NCBI GenBank assembly: GCA_028023455.1 | Contig: JAQFVV010006294.1 | Span: 1,116,001-1,180,000 of the forward strand | DNA from: Epiperipatus broadwayi | Taxonomy: Eukaryota > Onychophora > Udeonychophora > Euonychophora > Peripatidae | Length of the DNA: 64,000 nt | Direction: 5' to 3' | Shown: piece after piece, positions 45,713 to 57,152 of the stretch | How positions within the stretch are numbered: position 1 is the stretch's first letter | Layout: each line of letters starts with the position of its first letter | Program-made: the position numbers and the translations under genes | Notes under the pieces: generated by a model | The model's database searches: none | Told to the model about the DNA's origin: nothing | Seen by the model: the letters and a program-made list of their open reading frames with translations, nothing else

Positions 45713-47523
45713 ATGTATCTTCAGTAAGTCTTTTCCATACTAAGCTGAAAAACTATTAGTCATTCTTTATAATGCCTAAGTATTCTATGCAATGTCTAGA
45801 GAAAGCATACAAAAAAATAAATTAAATTTCATAGTTTACACAAAAAAAATCTATGTTGTAAATATTAATGTTTCAAATCAATATTTTATACATGAATGAC
45901 TTTAGGCTCTTCAGATTACCTTGTACATTTTCATGTATTGAAATATTTCAAAATGTTAACATTTCAGAAAATAAAAATTTATTATACTTCATGCAGATTT
46001 TTAATATATATATTTCATAAGTTTTTGATAAATAAGATTATTCATAATTAAATTTCTATTATAATATCGTGAAAGTAAAAAAAACAACTTTATCTTACTT
46101 ATATGCTTTATATGTTACTGATAAAACATTTTCTTCTATTATATAAAAATGTTAAGAGATCTGATATAATTTTTCCTATAGGTTTATACATTAGAAATAC
46201 ATTTAGGATTTTAACTTTTTTTAAACTAGATAAAAATTGTTCTTACATTAAGCACAACATCCATAACTGATGACTTACATGCCTGGAATGACTTGATTGT
46301 TCTGATTTAGAAAATGAATTGATCTCCTTTGACAAATATTACATGTATTAAATGGATTATGTCCTGTACCCAAGGGGTCAGACTGACTTTAGGTCAACAT
46401 GGGTGTGACAAGATCTCGCCTCAGGGTGGCCTTTGAGCGTTCCATCACCAGATTTTCAATTGGATGGACAGTTGAAGAGGATAGAAACCTGTCCATTAAA
46501 TTATGCAGATTGGCTATCTTAATATATATATATATATCCGAGTACTTATTGCATATAGGTGTAGAGATGATAATCTGGACCAACAGATGATTGCTGGTTT
46601 AGCATGAAATAATGAATATTGGTGATTATTTATCTTTTTGACATATATGTGTTAAGTGTATCAGTGTTATGAGATAGAGTGGAGAGTGGTGGATTGTGTG
46701 AAAGTCTTAGCTCATATACCCTATATATTACATATATTGATATAGGTATATAATAAGCCTGCATTTCAGTTATTAAATATTGATAAAGAAAATGAGAGAA
46801 AAATATAATGCCAAGACTTGGTATTCCACCCCAATATTCCCCTTCATTGAGAAATCTGATATTATCATCAATGTTGATAAATATACTAAAGCATTGAAAT
46901 ATTTCATTTTTGTTGATGTAATATAAGTTTGTTATGAAAACAAATACCACCACATCTTTGTAAATGAGTTGAAGCACAGGTTTAAAAAAATAAAAACAAA
47001 TTTCTATCCCTTTTCTAACTGATGATAAAGGTACCAGATATATCTTGCTCCCAAATGTTTTTTCCATTTTTTTGATAACGAAAATGAATAGCCATATTCA
47101 AATCTATACAAGTTTAATGAAATTATTGATTATTTGAGAGAATACTTTAGTTTTTATATATTCTAAGTCTGATACTCTCCAAAAAGTTCCATGGCCGAGA
47201 AGAGTATATTGTTAAAAAGAGGGTCCCATTTGAAGGAAAAAAATAACATTTTTCTTGTTTCCATACTAAATTAACTGCAGGGGTGGGGGACTACAGGTTT
47301 TCTAGCAGTCGCACATGAACTAAAAGTGTATTTCTAAAACCTTAAAAAGAATCCTTAATAAATTCTAACATTTTATTTATATATTTTTGATTTCATTTTT
47401 CTTCTTAGTGCATAATACAACTTACTCTAAACATGAATAAAAGATTTCACAAAAAAGCAACCTCTTATAGATTTTTAAAAATAAGGCTCGAAATACTTAT
47501 TAAAGCAATTAAATTTTAACAAG
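45713..47523. other. VDAC intron 1, unassigned
   Basis: AT-rich sequence. A less AT-rich block at 46375-46500 has no recognisable frame. A minus-strand open stretch of 145 codons at 46630-47067 has no motif I know and may be chance. Confidence 0.45.
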
Positions 47524-47529
47524 ACTTAC

Positions 47530-47596
47530 TATATCCTTTATTGAAAACATCTCTAGCAGCCTTGCCGAGATCAGCATAACTGGGAGGTATCGACAT
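47530..47596 (-). CDS. VDAC: VDAC coding exon 1 with start codon (residues 1-22)
   Basis: The exon extends to 47603 and includes 7 untranslated bases after the acceptor TTTTTTAG. The ATG sits in CACAATGTC, an acceptable animal start context. It encodes MSIPPSYADLGKAARDVF and NKGY, the amphipathic N-terminal helix of VDAC that lies inside the pore (family: M..P..Y.DLGK.A.D.F.KGY). One extra base starts the asparagine codon completed by the next exon. The donor is GTAAGT at 47524-47529. The immediate upstream acceptor shows the true 5' end lies in a separate exon. Confidence 0.97.
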
Positions 47597-48159
47597 TGTG
47601 CACCTAAAAAATATATAAAAATATTCTAGGTGATAACATAATATATATACACATAGACATAACCATCAAATTTTCATGCACATTATCAAATATTACTAAA
47701 CTCTTCAGTAAGAATGAAAAGCTACCCCCCCCCCCCAATAAATAATTTCTGCCTAGTAATAAAATAATTTTTTTTTTGAGATTTTCAATTTTATTTTGAT
47801 CTATCGTTTCCCCATTTAAACATTTGTCTGGGTCATCAAATTGAGCACAATTTAAAAAAAAAAAAAAAGATAACTGATTGATTCAACTATAAAGCATTTC
47901 CATATTTTTGATTTATATAAAATAATTTTATCATAAATATTTTATGATTTGTAATGTTTTTTAAATGAAAGAAAAACTTATTTATTATTGATAACACAGA
48001 TTTTAAAAAATATTTCATAATTTATAGGATAAATAAGAAAAAAATAATAGAAAATAAGTCGTTCCATAAAATTTGAATTTTCTTTTTATCTAAATGGATA
48101 TACACCCAGGTCTCGTTTTATGCAGATTTATTTAATGCGATTTTGAAGTTATGATAAAA

Positions 48160-48281
48160 ATTATTAGATCAGAAGTTGAGCTCCGATAATGCGCTATTAC
48201 TTTAAATATTATAGATTTCGCGCACTCATGTCATATTTAAAGTAATAGCGCATTATCGGATTTCGACTTCCATCTAATAAT
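48160..48281. repeat. Nested foldback with about 50-bp arms
   Basis: ATTATTAGATCAGAAGTTGA, then GCTCCGATAATGCGCTATTA and CTTTAAATA is inverted at 48231-48281 with a few mismatches around a loop of about 20 bases. The corresponding place in the 22409 fragment does not have it, so it looks like an insertion of a tiny foldback element into the MITE. Confidence 0.85.
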
Positions 48282-48386
48282 ATCAATATTTTCAGCACTT
48301 TATAATAGTACTGTAATAGATTTTATGTAATAAATAAGTTCATAATTCACTTAAAATCAGAATTTCCCCATTTTATATACAGACAT

Positions 48387-48690
48387 TAAATTTTACAAGA
48401 CTATAATGTAAATCTGTTCAAACGTTATAGATGAAAATACTATGTTTGTTGATGTTTTTGCATTTTAAATCACTTTCTATTTTTGCTTTTTGTAAAAAGA
48501 GTACGTAATTAATTAATCATTTTAGTGTCCGCAAATAATAAATTTTACAAGATTATAATGTAAATCTGTTCAAACGTTATAAATGCCTATATGACGTATG
48601 TTATTGTTTTTGCATTTTAAATCACATTCAATTTTTGCTTTTTATAAAATGAGTATGTAATCAATTAATCATTTAGTGTCCGCAAGTTTA
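48387..48690. repeat. Tandem duplication, about 150 bp
   Basis: Both copies share AAATTTTACAAGA, TATAATGTAAATCTGTTCAA, TTTTTGCATTTTAAATCAC and TTTAGTGTCCGCAA; they begin at about 48390 and 48540, inside the Tigger-like MITE. Confidence 0.88.
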
Positions 48691-49396
48691 TTTTTAAAAG
48701 GTGAGTAATAGCGGTGGGCACAATTAAAAACTGATTTTTAAATGGAATTGAAAATTAAAAAATTAAAGACAAAAATAAGAATTTAATTTTTAATTGTTAG
48801 TTTTAATTAAATTTTGCCCAACAGTGGTGAGTCAGTGTCTTTTTATTATCATAAGTCTAAGTTCTTATTTTTAGTTTACTCTAACAGAGAGGAAAAAAAA
48901 CACCCAAGAAAATGAATTTCTTTGGAAACAAAAATTTCGATTTTAGATCACTTAGCGAAATGGGAAGGATCAATAGCGATTGGAAAACATTTTAATTGTA
49001 TTTACTCTTGACCTCGTTTAAGAAGCTACAGTACCTCACATCACATCACGACAAATCTGATATCTCAAATAGCAATAATAATTAAAATACCGTACATGTA
49101 TGAAAAAAATGTAAATTACTTCATAAAAATATATTGCTTTGAATAAAATTAAATACTGTAGTTAATAAAAAGTTTGTCTTGTATCATTTTTTTTCAAATT
49201 TGAAATTTTTTATAAGTCATATTTTATTTTATTTTTATGTGAATTTTAAAGTAATTTTATGTTGTTGCTTTGCTTTTATGCGATTTTTGGAAAATTACAG
49301 TACGTAGCCCCCATTTTTCAAGGTAAGTTAAGTCTTTTATTTTTGTGCGCATTTTCTGAGGAACCTATCTACTGCATAAAACGAGACCCAGGTGTA

Positions 49397-50690
49397 TATA
49401 TATTTTAAAGTAATTATTCCACCATCAAAATAACTTAAGAAAAATAGAAAATAACAATCTATTATTCATTTCAATTTAAAAAATTTTTTTTTCTTCTAAG
49501 CAAAATGTTTTTGCAAATTGGTTTTAAAAAAGAAAAACTAAAATGAGATTCAAGAAAGAAACAAAGTTTTGATATAAAATCACTTTTTCTCATTTTCTCT
49601 GAATCAGGAGATACTACTCCATTCAAATCCCAGGATCTTCACTATGCTTTGTGAATAAAAAGGAAGGGTACTACTAACATCTAGCTAGATCTAATCTGAA
49701 CACTTTTAAATGATACCTTGGATAACTCCATCTGAAATGAAGAAATAGTGCTTATTTAAATGACAGCTAGAAATTACAAGACTATATTGTCACCATAAAC
49801 AAAACTTTTAATATATCTCAGAAAAAAAAAAGTAAATGATTAGTTTGTTTTGGTGAATCTTATATTTAAAAACTGATTTGAACTAATTTAATTTTGTAAA
49901 TAATGCTTGCTATCCAGATATTATTTTGAAAGAAACTGTCAAAAAAATGTAAGAAATTCATTCCGCTATTGTATTGAATTTGTAATAACTTCTCGTTAAA
50001 ATTTTAAAAAAATTATTGCATATCACATATATGTTAAGTTTATGAATTTATATAAATTATTAATATAAGAGAAAAAGGTAAAGAAATAACGATAATCATG
50101 ACAATGCAATTTACATATACAAATTGTATGTCATAAAATAATTGTGATATAATCTATTAGTCTCATTCATTCATAGTTAAACTTAAGATTAATTAAAATT
50201 GAATTTTATGTAGATGAGTTTATATATATATATAGTTGTTTTTTCAATGTTTAACAGTTTACATATGTTTGCATAACATATGGTAGAAAACATTACTATC
50301 AGTTTAATGAGTTAGGATCCTTACATAAATTATAGTTGTATTAAATTAGGTTTAGGACCAAACAGCCACTCTTTATAATAATAGTATAGAAGGTTTATTC
50401 AGTTAGGGTTAAGACCAAAACTTCATCCTTTTATAGTTATTATTATATAAGCAGTTATGTTTAGGATCAAAATATAAAAAATATTATGGTAAAGATAGCG
50501 TTGATGTCTATTCAGTATAGAACATATGTATAAGTACTAGAAAACGTTTTAAGTCAAAATGATTACATTTATGAATTCATACATGTGTAGAATTATATGC
50601 AAGCTTATTGAAACCAGGGTTAAAATATGGCGATTAAGTGTTATATTATCTACAAACATATTAATACTATGATGTATAAAGATTAAAGAA
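49397..50690. other. Upstream of VDAC exon 1, unassigned
   Basis: AT-rich sequence with no assigned feature. TTAGGTTTAGGACCAAA, TTAGGGTTAAGACCAAA and similar phrases recur at 50345, 50404 and 50460, a loose repeat of about 60 bases. Confidence 0.4.
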
Positions 50691-50950
50691 CTTTGTTAAC
50701 CCCTTGAGACCGAAAACCGCTTTTTTCCGCATTAAAAAAAGTTTGCAATTTCGACCGCAATAGCGTGCACAGTTACAGGTTTTTTTTCTCTCCACCATTT
50801 TTCTATCTTTTTGTACGTCTAAAAAATTTTTCTGTGCGATGAAAATTAGATTTTTTATAGCAATTTTTGTAAAGTACGCTATTAAAATTTTATAATTTTT
50901 TTTATCTTTCTAGATTTTATCAACGTATAAACAAAATAACCACACAAATG

Positions 50951-51380
50951 GCTTCTTTCGCCGCTGAACGTAATTTTGATTGATTCTGAGAAGACTTTTT
51001 TGTTTGTGTTTGATTCTGAGGTTTCGTCATATTTCACTATTAGCTTTGAGTATTCAATTCCAGATCTATTTTATTTATTTTTTATACAAAATTATATATT
51101 TGCAGCTGATCTAATTCATTTATTTTTTATACAAAATTATATTTGCACTGAAAGCAATAGGTATGTTTCAGAGTGGAAGGCATTACCGAAGTAGGTTGGT
51201 CTGTCACCCGCTGAGTTGAATGCATTTTTTGGTATGATTATTCATGTTTGTACTATATCATGCATACCAAAACTAAAATTTATTTGGTCTAAAAATGAAT
51301 ATTTGCATCAATCGGTACTTGCTAATTTGCTAGTTATAACCTGAGATCGATTTTTTGGTATTCTAAATAATTTACAATGC
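50951..51380 (+). pseudogene. PiggyBac transposase N-terminal remnant
   Basis: From an ATG at 50949 the frame reads MASFAAERNFD and then two stops. From 50976 it is open through YVSEWKALPK. After one stop it continues with LSPAELNAFFGMIIHVCTIS and then IPKLKFIWSKNEYLHQ and DRFFGILNNLQCL. This matches the piggyBac block W..VT..E..AF.G..I.MG....P....YWS.......P......S..RF..ILR.L. A direct duplication (LFFIQNYI twice, 51070-51150) is visible. The sequence then breaks off into the minisatellite, so the catalytic core is absent. Confidence 0.85.
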
Positions 51381-51476
51381 CTCTCAATGCTGAATCAACA
51401 GTCATTATCATCATCTCCCACTGATATATAATAATTGCTTGTAATTCCTTTGGGTTATTTATTTTATTTTATTTAC

Positions 51477-52005
51477 TGTTTTTATTCATTTCATTGTAGA
51501 TAAGTTTTTAATTACTTTGAAACATACTTTGCTATTATGGTCTCCTGTGAAATAATGCATAATTTAGCTCACCCTCATGATATTTCAATAATATAGTAAT
51601 TATTTTTTACACCCATAACTTAGAATTTACTATGTTTTTATTCATTTTATTTTAGAAACAAATTTTTAATTTATTTCATCACATACTATGTTTTTATTCA
51701 TTTCATTGTAGATAAGTTTTTAATTACTTTGAATCATACTTTGCTATTATGGCCTTTTATGAAATAATGCATAATTTAACTCGCCCTTTCTCCTATGATA
51801 TTCCAATAATATAGTAAGTATTTTTTACACTCATAACTTAGAATTTACTATGTTTTTATTCATTTCATTGTAGATAAGTTTTTAATTGCGTTGAAGCATA
51901 CTTTGCTATTATGGTCTCCTATGAAATAATGCATAATTTACCTCGCCCTTTCTCCCATGATATTCCAATAATATAGTATTTTTTCCCCCATAACTTACAC
52001 TTTAC
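51477..52005. repeat. Minisatellite inside piggyBac-like copy 1, about 160-215 bp unit
   Basis: Units begin TTTTTATTCATTTCATTGTA and contain CATACTTTGCTATTATGG (51522, 51736, 51896), AATAATGCATAATTTA and CATGATATTCCAATAATATA. About three units. The same unit, further expanded, fills the sister element at 57153-59341. Confidence 0.9.
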
Positions 52006-52605
52006 TAACACTCGCAAAAAGCGTTTGCACAATTTGGTTTGAAAAAGCCGATATGAATGTGATTACAATTGTATAGACGCTATAAAAAATAAATGCTGAT
52101 TTATATAAAGTTATTACTGTTATTTTTTTTTTGATCCACACTAAAACCTTGCATTTCTAATAGATATCCCGCATAGAGGGCCTAGAAAAACAACTGCTTG
52201 CAAAAATGGAACATATAGGCTGGTTAATAAAAAAGCGAAACTGAAATTGTCACCTTTTGCCACATTACTCCAACAAACTGTAACTCAGGTAGGTCATGTT
52301 ATATATATTTTTTTTTCTTGCATTTTATGACGAGCTTATGAAATTGTAATTTTAGGTTAAACATTTCAAAATTGAGAGTTTGTGAACCAATATAAAAATT
52401 TTAAAATGTGAAAAATATCCTTTTTATTATTATTTTTTTGTGGTAATGACTACTTTATCGGCCTTATTACATTCTTTCATATTTGCACTTTATAAAAATG
52501 TATATAAATTTTTTTATTTATTGTAATAAATTAGACATTTCATTTAAAATTGTATGTCCTGTAATTTTTTCTGGGAATTCAAAATGGCCGTTCAGGCCTC
52601 TAAGG

Positions 52606-53115
52606 AGAAAACTGTTATATGATTTATTAATTTAGTTAAAAAGAAAATAAATTGTACATTAGTTAATAAGTACACTTTGTAAATAAATTATTACATTTGT
52701 TACTTTATGTAAGATTGCTTGTTCTACTCTCATTCATCAAGAGTAACTTATATTATCTGTGATTTAGCCCAATACTCTAAATGGGATTGTGGAATGGTTA
52801 CATTATATTAAATAAAATGTTTTATATATACAAGTGATTTATTTCCTGATGCTTAAAGCCAAGTGAGGCCTGTGTAATTTATGTAACTATTAGAGAAAAA
52901 GTGTAAATCATGAGATGCTAATCTGACCATTATGATATATATTATAAAGTAATTATTCCACCAACAATCTTAAATCTATGCAGTTTTTTTTTTTTTTAAC
53001 AAGAGGCAGTAGTGACACAAACTTACGTAAAATTCTTAAGATTAAAATCTCAAAGTCTACCTATAATGTTGATATATTTGTTAATGCAATACCATTCGCT
53101 TATTACCAAGTAAAA
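52606..53115. other. Spacer between piggyBac-like copy 1 and the hAT element
   Basis: AT-rich, no feature recognised. Confidence 0.5.
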
Positions 53116-53123
53116 GTATAGAT

Positions 53124-55876
53124 TAGTGATGGCGATCCTTTTGAGAAGTGAGTCAAATTTTGTTCATTATTTTTTTTAGTACTAACTCGTGGGTCAATAA
53201 GTCAGTGGAGTCACTTGGAAAGGGAGGATTGTTAAAAACTTTTTTTTGGCTCTCACTTTTAAAATCCTCTAAAAAGTTTGTTTCCTTTTTGTTTTACTTC
53301 TGCAAGTGAAGAGCAAAAAATAAAGGTAGTTGTCAAAAATTGATATAAATGGGGTGATATCACGAATTACAGCACCAGGTGACACCATGCCCAGTCAGCA
53401 GTCGCCCCTGCACTGAGTATTTGAATGAACAAGGAATAAAGAAAATTACATTATGAAATACTATTTATTAATAGATATAGGTACAGGTATGTATAATAAA
53501 GTTGAAGTATATTTAATGAAATCTGTTTATTTTCAGACAGTTTCTTAATATTAGGTTCATATTCCATATTCATTAGTTTAACACATTTTGCAGTCAATTC
53601 ATTTTCAAGTTTATTTCCATTGGTAGATTTTACAAAATTCATGGACCCAAACATCGTTAAAGGAGCATTAGCAAGTTTCTTCATTGATATAAAATTATTT
53701 GATAAAGAATCCCATATGTTCAATATATTTTCAATTTTTAGCGTGGGATCATTATTATGTGCATTACCTTCAGACATTTTTCCTACTACTTCGGAAATCA
53801 AGTTTTCAAATTTATTTTTCCATACTATGCTGCTTTGAAATTCAACTAATTCCATTTCTAAATCATGGATACCTAGCCACATGGTTAACGCCATTATTTT
53901 GAATTCCGTTTTGTATGGATATAAAATAAAGTGAAATATATTTTACAAACTTTTAAATTGATCAAATCTCTCCCCAAAAGCTTGTTTTATTTCCTGTATA
54001 ATCACTAAATATTTTTTAATTGCATTTTATTGAACTTCGAGCGTATTTTCAAAAATTATTGTGTTTTGAAAATGTTTTTGTAATTGAGGAAAATATTTCA
54101 TGATTTTCATTTCCAAATCCTTAGTAAAGATGTCAAGTTTCGTCATAAATATTTCAATATTTTCAAACATCATTAAAACAATTTGCCCATTTCCTTGAAA
54201 TTTTTTATTCAGTTCATTAAAATGCTGAGTGATGTTGCATAAAAACATTAAATCATTTAAACAATCTATATTTGAAAATTCATCAAAGCTATTGGTTTTT
54301 TTTTTCATTCAAAAAGAGCCTAATTTCTTCTAATAAAATGATACACCGATTAAGAACTTGACTGCAACTGAACCATCTAACATTATTGTATGTCAAAGTC
54401 CCTGAATACTGGCACTCAATTTCCTCTAATAATTATGCAAATTGTTTATTAAAACCTCTTGCATTTATCAAGTTGATGACTTTTATTACAACTGGCATTA
54501 CATTGGAAAATGTTTTTAAACCTTGCTTCGCTCATAGAACTTGCTGGTGTATTATACAAAGATTCAATTGGAGAACGTATAATATTTTGCTTAAGATACT
54601 GGATAAAACCAATGTTTTCCCCCACCATATTGGGTGCACAGGCTGTTGTTACAGAAACAATTTTCTGTAGGTCACTATTCATTTCTTTAAATGCAATATC
54701 AAATTCTTTAAAAATATCAAGACCGGTACATTGCCCTTTCAACATTAGTTTCATATATCGAGCAAAAATTGCTAATTGTGTATAACCATTTACATCATTA
54801 CTCTAATCTAAAGCAATTGAATGGATTTCTGCATAATTTAAGTCGTTATGTATTTGCGAACAAATATTTCTTTCTAATTCTATTACTTAAAATCTTTAAC
54901 TGTATTGAGACTTATTGGTAACTCATTTATATGCTTTATAATCAAGACTTTTTCTTTAAAATCTGCAAACAAAGTAGCACTACATTCTAAAAACGATTCT
55001 TTTTTACAAACTCTCCTGAAAGAGGTTTCCCGTGGCGAGCAATGCAATGGGCAACTTGAAAACTAGCAGCTGTAATATTATTTTTTGGAATCAAAAGTTT
55101 TTAAAACATCGAGTTGTGAATGATTCTCTTTTTTCTTTTGTAAAAAAATGTTCTTTCTTCATCTGTTGAAAGGCCGAGATTAGAATGCAACTTTTCAAAA
55201 TGTCTTTTTACATTGTATGTACATGAAGTGACTTTTTCGTTACAAATTACACACAGACAGTTATTTTATTCTTTTCAATTACACCATATTTATCAAACCA
55301 TTCTGTTTGATATGGTTTGGAACCTGTATCACTTGTTTTTATTTTTTTAACAGCCGACATAGTACAGGGCCACAACTAAAAATATTTATATTTAGAATAC
55401 AATAATTTGAGAAGAAATTTCTTATTACTATACATACATATGTAGATGAGAAACTTTAATAATAAAAAAATATAATAATGTTGAATTATTAAACACTTCT
55501 AGACACACAGGATAAGGTTGCCATTTAGTTCAGCACTATTACATCCTTGAGCTGGTACATCTCCCCGTTCTATGGTGCAATGAATATGTGCGCCAAGTTT
55601 ATGACTAACTGTCATGAGTTATACACGCTTTGTGACAAAAGAACGAAACATGATGTTTTACGACCATGTACGTCACACACAGATGCAATAGAAAATCAGC
55701 TAGCCAATGTCTATTTGGAAATATTTTTTTATAAATTCGATATTAGATATATATATACTTTATTTTTTTAATATTTTTGATTGTCTGTTCTCTCTTTTAT
55801 TATATAAAAAATAAGTTTATAAAAATCAACGCATGGGTCAATGTCTAATCCACGGGTCATAGGTTCCCCATTTATG
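53124..55876 (-). mobile_element. hAT DNA transposon with perfect 8-bp TSD
   Basis: The 8-bp GTATAGAT is exactly duplicated at 53116-53123 and 55877-55884, the hAT signature. The ends are TAGTGATGGCGATCC (53124) and the inverse of CATAAATGGGGAACC (ending 55876), both worn forms of the hAT terminal repeat CAGTGATGGCGAACC. GGGTCAAT and GGGTCAT phrases lie near both ends. The length is 2753 bases. It carries one degenerate transposase gene on the minus strand. Confidence 0.93.
53480..55362 (-). pseudogene. hAT transposase (GTF2IRD2/ZBED-like group), broken
   Basis: From an ATG at about 55362 it reads SKPYQTEWFDKYGVI, then a BED-like finger region (VCVICNEKVTS in two frames), VKRHFEKLHSNLGL, HCIARHGKPLSGE and LKGQCTGLDIFKEFDIAF. 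At 54640-54690 the block VTTACAPNMVG matches hAT VTTDGAPNM, but the catalytic aspartate is alanine. The C-terminal dimerisation region is at 53451-53894 (SSIVWKNKFENL, ANAPLTMFGSMNFVKSTNGN, KLENEL and YEPNIKKL), with the L..FGST region shortened. Frameshifts occur near 55260, 54890, 54440, 54310 and 53950. Inactive. Confidence 0.9.
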
Positions 55877-55903
55877 GTATAGATTAACTTGCTCAGTTCA
55901 GAT

Positions 55904-56178
55904 GACAACTTCAGTCTTACATGTCAGTTGAAACTATCCATAATTCTTGAATTTAATTTTCTTCTAAGTAAAAACATTGAAACCTTTCTTTTAGCAACAT
56001 GTCTTTAGTGGACATAACCATTTTTAGAATTAGCTAAAGATAACAACTTCAGTCTTACATGTCAGTTGAAACTATCCATAATTCTTGAATTTAATTTTCT
56101 TCTAAGTAAAAACATTTAAACTTTTCTTTTAGCAACATGTCTTTAATGGACATAACCATTTTTAGAATTAGCTATCTT
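55904..56178. repeat. Tandem duplication, 137-138 bp, two near-identical copies
   Basis: AACTTCAGTCTTACATGTCA through GCAACATGTCTTTAGTGGAC and ATAACCATTTTTAGAATTAG occurs at 55907-56033 and again at 56044-56175 with about three differences, so it is recent. It begins 20 bases outside the hAT element. Confidence 0.92.
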
Positions 56179-56501
56179 AGCAAAAATATAGGGGGAAAAA
56201 CATGCAAACTGTACGTATGCTACATCAATGCATAATTTATTGCAGTTTCATTTTTTTAATAAATATGCAAAATAAAAAAATTACTTTTCTTTAAAAAAAA
56301 AAAATTTCAAAGAAAAAATGCCTAACCATTATCATTAGAATTCAAGATCATCAAGAAAATACTTAAATATTTTGATTCAAAACTATTTTTAACAATAGCA
56401 CACACAATAAAAAATGTATTATATTTTTAGTGAAAAAAATTGGCCAATGAATAGAAGTAAAATGACCTAAAATTTTAGTTAACATACTTTGTTTTTCATT
56501 C

Positions 56502-56699
56502 TTTAATATGCAAATTAAAAAACGTATGAAACACGAGAAGCTATACAGATTCCAAAAATTACTATACGCTAAGCGCTTTCAGGCGATTTGCCTCATATTC
56601 AGAGCGGTAATGCAAATGGCCTCGAAAGCGCTTAACGTATAGTAATTTTTGGAATCTGTATAGCTTCTCGTTCAAGGTTTTTTTAATTTGCATATTAAA
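56502..56699. repeat. 198-bp near-perfect foldback
   Basis: The left arm (TTTAATATGCAAATTAAAAA...ACGAGAAGCTATACAGATTC...TACGCTAAGCGCTTTC) is repeated inverted to 56699. The inner 49 bases match with one or two differences. The loop-proximal AGGC.ATTTGC and GCAAATGGCCT pair again. The central CTCATATTCAGAGCGGTAAT is the loop. It has no coding capacity and is probably a small foldback MITE. Confidence 0.9.
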
Positions 56700-57150
56700 T
56701 TATCGAGGGAGAAGTTTAAAATCCTTAATATTTTTCATTCTTTATAAATATCATTATTAAAATAAATTATTAATAATCAATATTTATTTCATTAAAAAAG
56801 ATCCTTAAAATACATAAGAAAAAGGAATGTTCCTATTTTCAGAGAGGAATTAATAAAGACAGATATGTATATTTTGCTGTTATTTAAGGTGGAGTATGTT
56901 TAGAACATTAAAATTTCAATTTTAAATTTCATACCTAAACATACAATTTATGAATATATTTAAAATAATTAATTTTAATTATAATTCTTTTTTTGAATTT
57001 AATGCTCATTAATATACTTTCTTAGATGTATTGTTTTTTTTTAAATGGTATATTAGTTTTGTGGATCATTTAATATTTTCTATTCTTTAAGTGACAGGTG
57101 CACAAAAGAAAAAAAAAAAAATCAATGCAGACTATCTATAATGGTAGCTG
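56700..57150. other. Spacer, unassigned
   Basis: AT-rich, no feature recognised. Confidence 0.5.
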
Positions 57151-57152
57151 CT

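Larger units (their letters stand above)
292..47603 (-). other. VDAC: VDAC (mitochondrial porin) gene, 5' half, span of the four visible exons
   Basis: VDAC forms a 19-stranded beta-barrel in the mitochondrial outer membrane that passes ATP, ADP and small anions. Four coding exons on the minus strand join in frame to give 144 complete codons plus two bases of codon 145, about half of the usual 280-285 residues. The introns are 13.8, 18.5 and 14.6 kb, all GT-AG, and are filled with transposable elements. The exon just before the ATG has a splice acceptor 7 bases upstream of it, so a separate 5' noncoding exon must lie further upstream; I could not find it. The remaining exons should lie below base 1. 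No second host gene is evident within the introns. Confidence 0.95.
48103..49394. mobile_element. Complete Tigger/pogo-like MITE with TA duplication
   Basis: The ends are TA|CACCCAGGTCTCGTTTTATG (48103) and the inverse of CACCTGGGTCTCGTTTTATG (ending 49394)|TA. The wording CAGG....CTCGTTTTAT resembles mammalian Tigger terminal repeats (pogo group of Tc1/mariner). It has 1292 bases and no transposase. It contains an inner 50-bp inverted repeat (48160-48281) and a tandem duplication (48387-48690). Two partial relatives lie at 22409-22612 and 29240-29841. Confidence 0.8.
50700..52605 (+). mobile_element. PiggyBac-like element, copy 1, internally decayed
   Basis: It begins directly after TTAA (50696-50699), the piggyBac target, with CCCCTTGAGACCGAAAACCG. 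The right end (about 52582-52605, inverse CTTAGAGGCCTGAACGGCC) matches the left terminal repeat imperfectly; the outer right bases have mutated, so the second TTAA is lost. The interior has piggyBac coding remnants (50950-51370), a minisatellite (51477-52000) and a splice-flanked 125-base block (52164-52288). It is collinear with the element at 57153-59341. Confidence 0.85.

Noticed and set aside
46630-47067. 145-codon minus-strand open stretch upstream of VDAC intron 1 border
   Set aside because: Hydrophobic stretches come from AT-rich sequence. No family motif, no promoter and no splice pattern were visible.
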